Positions 55,601 through 64,000 of a DNA stretch of 64,000 bases are shown here, piece by piece. The DNA is taken from the NCBI GenBank assembly GCA_963082875.1, contig OY720103.1:7316001-7380000 (forward strand), given 5' to 3'. The position numbers were made by a program, and so were the translations under genes. This DNA is from Corella eumyota. Its lineage: Eukaryota > Chordata > Ascidiacea > Phlebobranchia > Corellidae. The notes beneath the pieces were generated by a model. That model saw only the letters and a list, made by a program, of their open reading frames with translations, had not been told where the DNA came from and did no database searches. How positions within the stretch are numbered: the first letter of the stretch is position 1; every line of letters starts with the position of its first letter.

Positions 55601-58600
55601 GTTTCCACAAGACGAGGACCATAGTGGACATATTATTGGAAAGGTTATTATTTTGTCTTGATCAATGTATTGTGTAAAACTTTTAAATTAAATATTTAAA
55701 TTATATATGTATATTATTATATCACTTAGTTTTTTCAAATTTTAATAGCACACCCATTTATAACGTCACATAATATTGTAAATAGTAAATAAGTTTAATT
55801 TATAATAGTTGTAATTTCATTTAAGGCACATTCTCTTGCATTATAACTTCAAAAATTTTTTACAGGACGCAGGATCTATGCAAATGGTGGACAAACAAAT
55901 TATTGCTAAAATTGGTTGATGACGGTGTAAGCAATGTTAGAGAATTACAAAGAGCGGTCAATTTATATGTGAAGCATGACCTATTTAAAGATAAAGAAGT
56001 TCCCATTTCTACGAATCGCCGATTTTTCCTGACCGCAAGAGATTTAGCAAATCATTTTTATAAAGCATTTGTACAAAGAAAGCTTTCAAAATTTGATCAA
56101 ACAAATGAAAAACTTTTAATTGATGAATGGAAAAAGTCATATGGTACTACTGATGACAATGTTTTGTATCGACCCTATGTCGCAAAAGGAAGGGGACCAA
56201 CTAGTGAAAAAAATGATGTTGAATTGGATAAAATCCCTATTATCAAAAGTAGGCAGTCACTACTATATGTTCACCAATTTCCATGGCAAAAACGACTGCT
56301 TGAACGATATGATATGGTCAAGAGATGTGTCTTTTAGATGCTTCTTACAAAACTTCAAAGTATGCTCTTTTCTTATTTTTTCTTTGTGTTAAAACTAACG
56401 TTAACTATCAGGTTGTTGGATCATTCATTATACAAAATGAAACAGCTGATAATATTCAAGAGGCTCTTAAAGTTTTGCAAAAATGGTGTCCCAAGTGGAA
56501 TCCTTCTTTTTTTATGACAGATAAGTGCGATGCTGAAATAAATGCAATTGAAGCTACATTTAAAGGTGTATATTTTATAAATAATTAAAAGGTTAGATAC
56601 CAAGATTATTTCGTAAGTTTAAAAATAATATTTATTTGGTTGTTAGTTTATTTATTTCTTTTCATATATATTTTTAAACAGGCTGCCGGGTTCTTATATG
56701 TGATTTTCACCGTGAACAGGCATGGGAGAGATGGGTAAAAAAAGGTGAAAATGGTGTTGGAGATAAAGAAAAACGGCAACTTGTGTTAAATTTATTGCGA
56801 TCCATTGCTTCAGCTAATACAAAGGAAATGTTTAGCAATGCCCTTCATGACCTGCACTCTAGTGAAATTTGGAAAGAAAACAACAAATTCAAAAACTATT
56901 TTAATAATATTTGGAAACCTACAAAGGAAGTATGTTCAAGTTGTAATAACAAATTAACATGGATTTTGTTAATGACAAATATTTAACTTATGTGTATTTG
57001 TAGCGTTGGGCTTGGTTGTTCAGGAAAGGAAAGCTTCATGTTATAATTAACACCAATAATGGAGTAGAACGACAGAATAGAACTTTAAAGGAGTGTCATA
57101 TTCGGTTCCGCGCTGACAAATCTTTGCCAGAAAATCTAAAACAGTGAAAATAGTTTTTTAATCTAATTCTAAATTATACTCATATATTTTTTAGTCATTT
57201 TAATGTTTAATTTCATTGGAGCTAAAGTAAATTTACAAATTTTTAGGGCCAATAAGACCTGTTTTTTGCTTTAAATACTAATTTAAATAAGTTAAATAAA
57301 AACAATCATTTTTAAAGCATCTAAGACTATTTTAAATTAAAAACACAGTTTTATTTTCTTTTTATTTTAGATACAAAAACGGCAATATTGCTGCATCCAG
57401 CAACTTCAGGCAATACAATGATATTGTGCCAACCTATTTGCGAGACAGACAGCATGATGTTATTAGACACTGCATGCGTAGGATAACATCTGCAGCTGAG
57501 GTTACTCTGGAATCAATAACCAAGAAGGAAGATTTGTAAGAAATTTATACGATTTCAATTAAGAAATTTCCTAAATGTACATGTCAAGACTTTCAAAGAC
57601 ACTTTTTACCATGCAAACATATGTTTAGCATTTTTGAAAAATTTTCTGATGTATCGTGGAATAGTTTCCCATCATGGTACATAAATTCACCCTCCATGAC
57701 TCTGGATCCTTGCATTGTTGATCCTACCACCCCAGTTACCCAATCAGTAAGTGAAATAGACCAAAAGATACCAACTCTTTTTGTGTAAAACCAACTTCAC
57801 AAAATTTTAATAACTTAAATACCTTACCACAACAGATTACTAAATCTAAACGTGGAACCCTAACCAGAATCTCTGAAGCCTTAACAACTATACAAGATTT
57901 ATCACTTGATATCATTTCAGAGAAAGCCTTGTTAAAGGCGGAAGCGGCATTAAATAATGTTATTGTGGATTTAAAAAAATATTGTAAACATGATTGTGGG
58001 TTACGTTTGTCAGGATCAGATAACAATGGAAAAGTAAAATCAGAAAAAAAAACAACAACGACATCACAATGACATAGAGAAGTGCATGATAAACTTCCAA
58101 GAAAATATCCCAAAGTGAACAAGTTTGTATCCAGACACGGCAAACATGCAGACTTAATGCGCGACCTTTGCCGAGTAACTACTTTGTTCCCTAAGGACCG
58201 GGAATTCCAGGATGATGGTTCTGATTTTCAAAATCCACCAGTTAAAAAAACCCGAATTAATATGCCAAATATAAAGATTCAATCAAAACCAGTGGCTATA
58301 ATAAAGAAGGTTTGTTCCCCCTATCTCAACCCTAAAAAAGTATGGTTTGATTAAAAACTCTTTAAATAATGGTCCTCATACTATTTCGTTTGTAAATATA
58401 AAGTCGTTAGAACCTTGTCTTGCTGAAGGTGAATTACAAGTTTTGCGGACTTATGACTCGGACTTTACTGAAGGTTGGTTATATGATGAAGTTATTAACA
58501 GTTACTTATGGTGGTTAAGCAAACACTATCCTTATATCTTGTTTGTTGACTCTTCAGTTGCTATGACCTTAAGCAAAAGACCCTCTATTGATAGGCTGTG

Positions 58601-59020
58601 GAGAAACATTACCTTGGCTGGTAAAAAATATATTTTTGTTCCCTGGAATAAAACTCAACAAAAATTGGGGTTCTCAATTGTAGAAGTCATAAGTAATATG
58701 TCACATACATTGCAACCAAATAGCACAAATTGTGGTGTTTTTGTTTGTATGTACAGCAATTGGCTAACTTTGAACCACGACCTTGTTCAACAACACCAGC
58801 AATCATCTTTTAACTACCGGCAGGAAATTTACACTGCTATTGTTGGCAACTGCCTTGAAGGCAGATATAACAAAAATAAATGTAGACAGTGTGACAATAG
58901 CGATGACAGTAAATGTGACTTGGTTTGAGTGTATGAGATGCCAAAAATGGTATCACACTCAGTGCGTTGGCTTATCGTCGACTGAAGCAAAAAAGAAACA
59001 TTTTTTGTACCCTTGAGCAA
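55600..59020 (+). pseudogene. MULE-type transposase gene with SWIM, Ulp1-like and PHD-like parts, degraded
   Basis: A possible first exon near 55600-55645 (FPQDEDHSGHIIGK). Main exons: 55866-56565, 56682-56929, 57004-57143, then from 57371. The nuclease core reads LLYVHQFPWQKRLLERYD, a one-base frame change near 56320, then LLDASYKTSKYALFLFFLC (first D), FFMTDKCDAEINAIEATFKG (second D), CRVLICDFHREQAWERW, and NTNNGVERQNRTLKECHIRF (E), the Mutator-like pattern. A TAA near 57537 precedes the SWIM finger CTCQDFQRHFLPCKHMFSIF. After a linker with further stops, 58347-58928 resembles a C48/Ulp1 peptidase (GWLYDEVINSYLWWLS; QPNSTNCGVFVCMY with the catalytic Cys) but lacks the usual HW segment. A PHD-like finger (CRQCDNSDDSKCD, a frame change, FECMRCQKWYHTQCVGL) ends it. 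Confidence 0.75.
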
Positions 59021-59082
59021 TTATATAAAATAAATAGCTAATATTTTTATATATATATATATCATCTATCAGGTTTTTGTGA

Positions 59083-59195
59083 CTTGCTTTAGTCGAGTTT
59101 TTCTTTCAAGTTAATGTGACTCACTTTAGTCGAGTTTTTCTTTCAAGTTATTGTGACTCGCATTTAGTCGAGTTTTTTTTCAATTATTGTGACTT
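59083..59195. repeat. Three tandem repeats with TGTGACTCGCTTTAGTCGAG
   Basis: Three copies, 45-48 bp each, of TGTGACT.(G/A)CTTTAGTCGAG followed by TTTTTCTTTCAAGTTA, then a worn TGTGACTTAC. Immediately downstream of the MULE gene, so they may be subterminal repeats of that element. Confidence 0.75.
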
Positions 59196-59436
59196 ACTTC
59201 TTTTTTGGGCACAAAAATTTTGTTCAAAATGTTGATATTATTGGCTGTGTTTTATAATGGTTTTGTTGACTGTCTGTCTATCTGTTTTGGAATTCATTAC
59301 ATAATTTTTTTGCGTTAAAAGATATTAACTATGCTGTTTTTTGTTCATAAAGTTTAGGATTTGTTGTTAATTTTAAGTTTTTGTTTTGCAGATTTATTTA
59401 TCCCAAAAAGTTTAAAAAAAAATTATTTTAATAAAA

Positions 59437-60085
59437 ATGGATTGTAACAATATTACAATTAACACGGGTGGGGGGGGGGGATTACACAAAAAACTACTAC
59501 AGCGGGTGAGTAAACATTTATATTTACCAAGATGTAATATTGTTTGCTAAATTTTATTAATTTTTTTAGTATTTAACCTATGTACCATATTTTGTGTTCA
59601 TTTATTTTAAATTAAATGCAATTTATGCAGAAATGCCAACAACAACAAGAGTAACAAAAAGAGGTGGTGTCCGAAACGGAGAAGGCGCGCCAAAAAAGTG
59701 GATGCCCGCAGCATTATCTCTGCCGCAAAGTATAATTTAGTTAATATTACATAACTAACTATGACTAAAGATTATCACGATCATTTTTTTTCTTAACTGT
59801 TAAAATCTTATGCAAGTAATTTGAACTTCTAATGTAGATATTTTACAGAGAACAAAATAGTGCTAGCCTGGAGCCAAACAGCTCCATCCTCTCCATTAGA
59901 TCAGAAAGGTTCCAGGCTAGCCAACCTCTATGGTCGGTATCAAGGGTCTCCCTTCGTCGCGGCGGAATCCAAATAACATCTTCCCGCGACGGAGAGAAGT
60001 TCCTGGCCGGAGAGGCAGCGGCAGAGGCGGGCATCCACCAGGAAGGCGTGCCTTCTACTTCTACCCCAAGGCCCATTCGGACACC
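59437..60085 (+). CDS. GC-rich multi-exon gene candidate, unknown function
   Basis: Exon 59631-59697 opens after TTATGCAG with ATGCCAACAACAACAAGAG and encodes MPTTTRVTKRGGVRNGEGAP and KKWMPAALSLPQ; the donor is A|GTATAA. It splices in frame to 59848-60085 after TTTTACAG, encoding EQNSASLEPNSSILSIRSER, then VSRVSLRRGGIQITSSRDGE and VPSTSTPRPIRTPPN. An upstream exon at 59437-59512 (MDCNNITINTGGGG, donor GG|GTGAGT) would join in frame only if its G run were 12 rather than 11 long. No family is recognised. The protein would be basic, Ser/Pro-rich and probably disordered. GC content is far above the flanks, so it may belong to a mobile element or be a recent arrival. Confidence 0.4.
59469..59480 (+). 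repeat. G11 homopolymer
   Basis: Eleven consecutive G after GGGT, in a candidate exon. Such tracts are prone to length errors in copying and sequencing. Confidence 0.95.
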
Positions 60086-60109
60086 ACCTAACAAAAACAA
60101 TAAAATTAT

Positions 60110-60598
60110 TTCGGCCCCCCAAAAAAGCTTTCAGTTTTGCTTATACATCTTTTATCCATCAAAACACGCTATTTTTTTTACGCAAATTCCGTAGTAAAAT
60201 TTCATCGATTTTCATTGTTACGTAAGTGTTACGCAACAGCTAACTATTGTTCGACCTCAGTTTGGCGCTTAAAAAATTTTGTACCGAAATAATCGACATT
60301 ATCACGAAACAGTTACCATTGTGACGCAACAGTTACTATTGTTCGACATTTCAGGGTGATGTTATAAAAAGAACACCATTTTTCTTTTAATAAGATTGCA
60401 TATGTATTACAAAAAAAGTTAAATCAATATTTGTACTAGTAAAAGGGGCAATATGTTTACTTTGAGATTATTTAGTGCTTGCTTTAATCCTTCGATCTCA
60501 AGCCACTAACTATTTTTTACCTCTGCGGGCTATCAAATCTGCAATCTCCCGACACTACCCTTACTTTGAAAGCTATCATTGCTTAAAATAAATATATA
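60110..60598. other. Spacer with CG-containing repeats
   Basis: Contains CGTAAGTGTTACGCAACAGC and ACGCAACAGTTACTATTGTTCGAC-type segments twice (about 60220-60256 and 60300-60345). No gene supported. Confidence 0.4.
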
Positions 60599-60955
60599 TC
60601 AAATGTTCATAAATGCAGAATAGCTGTTTCCGGTAACAAGCAAAGATGAAGGCATAAGTAAATTAATAAAAACATTATTTGTAAGAGGTTGTGACCGCCA
60701 TTTGAATAAATGTCCATCAACGCATTCTGTTATCACCGTCACAGCAAACCCACTATTTGTTACTATCGAAATGTCATGTAGAGGTTTACCACAACTTCGA
60801 AAGTGGCAGGTTTTAGAAAGATCTAAAAGCAGTTGCAAATATACTAGCACTTTCACCCCAGAAAAAAACATCTACAGTCTTACTCCATTCCCAAGATCCA
60901 GCTGAAGATGGGGTAGATGCTGATGCTTCTGACGGTATGTTAGGAGTTTAAACAA
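60599..60955 (-). pseudogene. Zinc-ribbon domain of a repeated transposon-type ORF
   Basis: Minus strand: EASASTPSSAGSWEWSKTVD, a frame change, then VYLQLLLDLSKTCHFRSCGK, ISIVTNSGFAVTVITECVDG, HLFKWRSQPLTNNVFINLLM and SLLVTGNSYSAFMNI, then a stop. The C..CG ... C.(D)GH...W.SQP ... N.LL..S.L..(T)GN.Y pattern is shared by a large group of repetitive animal proteins that I believe are transposon-encoded. Only this domain is present. The plus-strand frame here is judged to be its shadow. Confidence 0.5.
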
Positions 60956-61690
60956 CCTGGAGCCTTACAGAAATTGCCACTTGTTGTTAATTTTGCTTTC
61001 TAAGCTAAAATTTCGGGACTAAATTCCATATCTTTTTTTACAATAAGATCAATGTTATAGTTTGTGAGATCAATGTTATAGCTTAAATTGATACATATCA
61101 GGTTAAGGTATATATTCAAATAACCACCATAATTAAAAATTATACAAATATGAAAATAAGCCTACAAAATGGCTATCAGCCTATGCAATTAATTTATAGA
61201 AAATGGGGAAATTAAATTTCTTTAGTTTTTGATGAAAAAACGGAACTTTTTAACAAACTTCACATTTTACAGCATGGCTTTTACGTCAGACATTAGGGAG
61301 CAAATTAAAGAGGGGAAATTAAAAGATATGGTACCTAACAAAACTGCACCTTACAAAAAGCACGACTTTAAAAATAAATAGTAACATAAATTTTACAATA
61401 GCTCATGCAATATAACAAGTAAAATATCATTAATATGTAGCCTACAATAAGCTAGAAAAAATTAATTACTACCAATTAAAACAATGCAAAAACATTGATG
61501 CTTTAGTATAGGGTTAAGCACAGTATAAAACACAAAAACACACTTTTTTAGTATATGTAGCTTTTGCCAAATATTGCAATATTACCAAAAGTAGAGACAT
61601 ACTATAGTTAAAGTAGATTATTTATAATTTTATAATAAAAAAGGAAATAAAAAAATACATGACTAGATTACATTTTATACAACTTTTTAT
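60956..61690. other. AT-rich stretch with one weak exon candidate
   Basis: At 61272-61380 on plus an acceptor TTTTACAG is followed by ATGGCTTTTACGTCAGACAT and an open frame of 35 codons (EGKLKDMVPNKTAPYKKHD) to TAG. It might be the last exon of the GC-rich candidate gene or chance. Nothing else supported. Confidence 0.25.
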
Positions 61691-61691
61691 T

Positions 61692-62990
61692 TTATGTTGA
61701 TAGCATCAAAACCATATAAACCAAGATAAGCAAACTATTGTCCAAACAATAAGGCTTGTTACGACATTGTGACGTTGCGTAGTCGGCCCTTTTGTGTGCT
61801 ATTTTAAGCGGTTTCCAAAGATTCATCTTGCAGAATTGGTGCATGCGATTTAATGAAGCTGACCAGTTCTGGCGCATCATCCTCTTTCTTCGTAACCCGA
61901 CGTCGATGGTGTTTTCATAAATTGAGTGAGACAAATAAGTTTTAGGGAGGATCGATTTGGGATGGGATTTATCCAACTTTGAACCGGTTTCCATGTATTG
62001 TTAGGAAATTTTATGTATCTGCGAAAAAAAAAATTTAATTAACAAGTTCTATAAAAACATCATTTTGTTTAGCAATATTAAAAAAAGTACACAGAAAAAG
62101 GCAGTCGTCAAAGCTTTTTTTGCCAAGTGACCTTGTAGTACCACTGTCCTTTTGGTGACGCTGTACAGTAACTTAAAACCTGCTCAAATCATAACATTTT
62201 AAAATACCTTCTTATTAAAAAAATGTTTAGTTATTACTTGTGCAGCCATTCCCACACGCATTTTTTGATATTGTGAAGGATGCGAATGCTCGTATGTCAA
62301 CTTTGAAACAAGTTTAAATTCTTTTTCCTCTTGGAATCCTACAACGCTCTCTATCCAAGTTTTTGAAACGTACAAAACAAATAATTTTCGAACAGTAGTT
62401 CTGTTTATTTTTTATATAAACATCGATTAAATAACTTACAATTGCCGTAGGCAATTCATAGTTTGTAACTGTGTTTTCGGAAAGCATAATGTTGTGCTTT
62501 AACAAAGCTGTTCGCGCATGTTTTTTAACAACATGCTGAAGGTCAGCAAAAAAGTAGATATTACTTAACATCTCGGGCATTTTACACCCAATTTCATTTC
62601 TAAAATAATTGCATAATTTAAAATATATACGGAAAAATCATAAAAAAATCCTAATAAATAAGACAGGTTTTTATACCGATTAGAAATAACCCCGGCAGTT
62701 TTCCACATCGCTTGGTTATGTAGGAAAGCGCTTAGCATCTCCATCAATTCCAATGCCAAGGCTTTCCTAGCCTCAAACCAGGCTTGATGCTGGTTCGCGA
62801 CGAACGACAAGAAAACCTGTTTGGTTTTGGACAATCACACACATGTTGGCCACTGGGGTACCCAAAATAAGCTGATATCGATGAGATAAACAAAAGAAAT
62901 AAGAAACCCTTCTCGCAGGTACAATAATAACTTTCGTTCAGCGAACCGAAACAGTGCAAACTCGCTGCCATCCCGTGCGGTTTAAACACC
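61692..62990 (-). pseudogene. P-element-like (THAP transposase-type) gene remnant
   Basis: On minus, in order: about 62835-62690 VFLSFVANQHQAWFEARKAL and ELMEMLSAFLHNQAMWKTAG after an AAACAG acceptor; 62571-62445 LSNIYFFADLQHVVKKHART and ALLKHNIMLSENTVTNYELP, donor ATT|GTAAGT; 62378-62240 KTWIESVVGFQEEKEFKLVS and HSHPSQYQKMRVGMAAQ, donor GTAATA; then a last part to 61692 of uncertain frame. The YFFADLQHVVKK...LLKHN segment parallels the (F)DVPHL(I/L)K..RN..L signature of P-element/THAP9 transposases, and YQKMRVGMAAQ matches the later (Y)QKM.V.LA.Q motif. The N-terminal THAP finger and C terminus are not found. Likely dead. Confidence 0.5.
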
Positions 62991-64000
62991 GTACAAAATA
63001 CTTATTGATATGGAAAAACTCATAGAGACTGTATTTACGTATATTTAAATATATACAGGTTATAAAGGGGACAAACAAATTAACTTCTTTATTCAAGGAC
63101 AAGTCTAACGCCCATAAGGCAGTTAGACGCTCTAAATTTATTCGTTATTATATTGAACATGGTCCAATTGTATATTTTTCGCGTGCCCTTGTGAAACATT
63201 GTCGCTATTTGTTATGTAGAGCCAGTGGAAGCTGTGCTTAATTTCCTGTTCAGTCGTACTGTATTATTCTATAAATTTCATATGTAAAAATGTGGATTGA
63301 CAGTTGTCCGTTTTTGTGTTTTTCCTGCGCGATTTTTATTTTCTGACAGTTAGTATATTTTTATGGTTCCTAAAACACACACCTATTTTTACTTCGCCAA
63401 GTTTTAATTTAGAATTAGTTAACAGTTAAATACCATTATAAAGGATGTAGTCGATATTATGTTTATCGCTGTGTATGTGACCTGGAGACCAGATTTTTGT
63501 AGTGTGTACTTGTAATATCGTTTTTGTATATGTGTAATGTAACTTTCGGGATAATTATGTGATGAACGTGCTTGATTAATAAATAGATGTTGTCTGTAGA
63601 TTCGGTTTGCTATTTTTGACCGTTTCTAACGGGTCTTAAACCGTATTTTAGACATAAGAGACTTATACTTTATACGTTATTGCCATATTATTTGGATAAG
63701 AGCACCCTTAGGAGTCGATACTTTTTATGATTAAATTTTTCTTGACCTCAGTCCCTACAGTTACAAGGGCCCATATGCCATCAGCGCTAAACTGTTGGCA
63801 TAATTTTAGAAAAAGGGTTACATTGTGCCAGCCTAAAATCCATAGTTGCAGACTTACACAAAGGAGAGGATTGCAACGTATCGATAAGAGCACTATGTAC
63901 TTTTACGTAGTCAGATGTTTGTCGCATTGACATCAAAACGAATGTTAGTGGTATCTGCAATCAAAAGTTATAATTATTTATTGTTGTCTTTGAAGAAACT
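62991..64000. other. End of window, nothing identified
   Basis: Short overlapping open frames on both strands at 63708-63930 are equally plausible and unrecognised. No RNA gene, element border or splice-supported exon is visible. Confidence 0.35.

Noticed and set aside
57536-57565. A 28-base intron that would remove the TAA in the MULE gene before the SWIM finger
   Set aside because: GTAAG and an AG are present but the interval is shorter than any normal spliceosomal intron; a true stop in a decayed gene is simpler.
59843-60122. Minus-strand frames of 60-85 codons (MFLLGGVRMG... type)
   Set aside because: They lie opposite a plus-strand segment with good splice sites on both sides and look like its shadow.
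60702-60905. Plus-strand frame of 67 codons and a possible exon ending in a GTATGT donor
   Set aside because: The minus strand here carries a recognisable zinc-ribbon domain (C..CG, GH...W.SQP), so the plus frame is more likely a shadow.
63708-63930. Overlapping frames on both strands near the window end
   Set aside because: Neither has a recognised motif or splice context and they are shadows of one another.

Overview
The window looks like animal nuclear DNA, most likely from an ascidian close to Ciona. It is strongly AT-rich, has short spliceosomal introns, carries recognisable metazoan genes (MED17, TMEM208, an SLC23-type transporter fragment), and is dotted with one tRNA-headed SINE family of the kind known from Ciona. 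The species is an inference; no marker gene proves it.

Layout. 1-3.1 kb: AT-rich repeats with a unit near 127 bp. 3.6-9.2 kb: an unidentified decayed gene, the last two exons of an NLR-like leucine-rich-repeat gene (5043-7200), and AT-rich spacer. 9.2-13.8 kb: accessory DNA with short tandem repeats, tRNA-like fragments and a foldback element. 14.1-20.1 kb: two housekeeping genes in tandem on the minus strand, TMEM208 (six exons, with a SINE in every intron) and MED17 (one uninterrupted 659-codon reading frame). 20.9-26.0 kb: a 140 bp PIF/Harbinger MITE, then a satellite-like array of 0.70-0.81 kb units. 26.3-27.0 kb: a broken SLC23-like 5' gene fragment.

27.8-43.5 kb is the most interesting part. 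A small secreted C-type lectin gene was duplicated. Copy 1 (27.85-28.69 kb) is compact. Copy 2 (30.6-41.8 kb) keeps the same exons but is stretched by two insertions: a 6 kb PIF/Harbinger transposon (30810-36794, TSD TAA) in its last intron, and a nearly new Ty3/gypsy-type LTR element (37381-41645) in its first intron. Inside the Harbinger element, abutting the 5' part of its transposase gene, lies about 2.3 kb of much more GC-rich DNA on the opposite strand. It holds a capsid-like segment, a hairpin and a Rep gene with an HUH-type nuclease and a superfamily 3 helicase, as in circular Rep-encoding ssDNA (CRESS) viruses. A virus fossil between the inverted repeats of a DNA transposon is the best candidate here for something undescribed.

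43.0-51.7 kb: more SINEs, a Shisa-like membrane protein gene with PPxY motifs (44.5-45.6 kb), a tRNA-Gln(CTG) gene (46866-46937), and a decayed membrane-anchored C-type lectin gene (48.9-50.2 kb). 51.7-55.6 kb: accessory DNA with an LTR-like stretch and unusual short repeats. 55.6-59.0 kb: a degraded MULE-type transposase with introns, a SWIM zinc finger, a Ulp1-like segment and a PHD-like finger. 59.4-60.1 kb: a GC-rich two- or three-exon gene candidate next to a G11 tract. 60.6-63.0 kb: remnants of other transposon genes, including a P-element-like (THAP-transposase) one. The last kilobase holds nothing I can identify.

The functional core is small: MED17 (transcription), TMEM208 (ER membrane protein insertion), the Shisa-like gene, tRNA-Gln and perhaps the LRR gene. 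Most of the rest is mobile DNA and decaying members of a lectin family.
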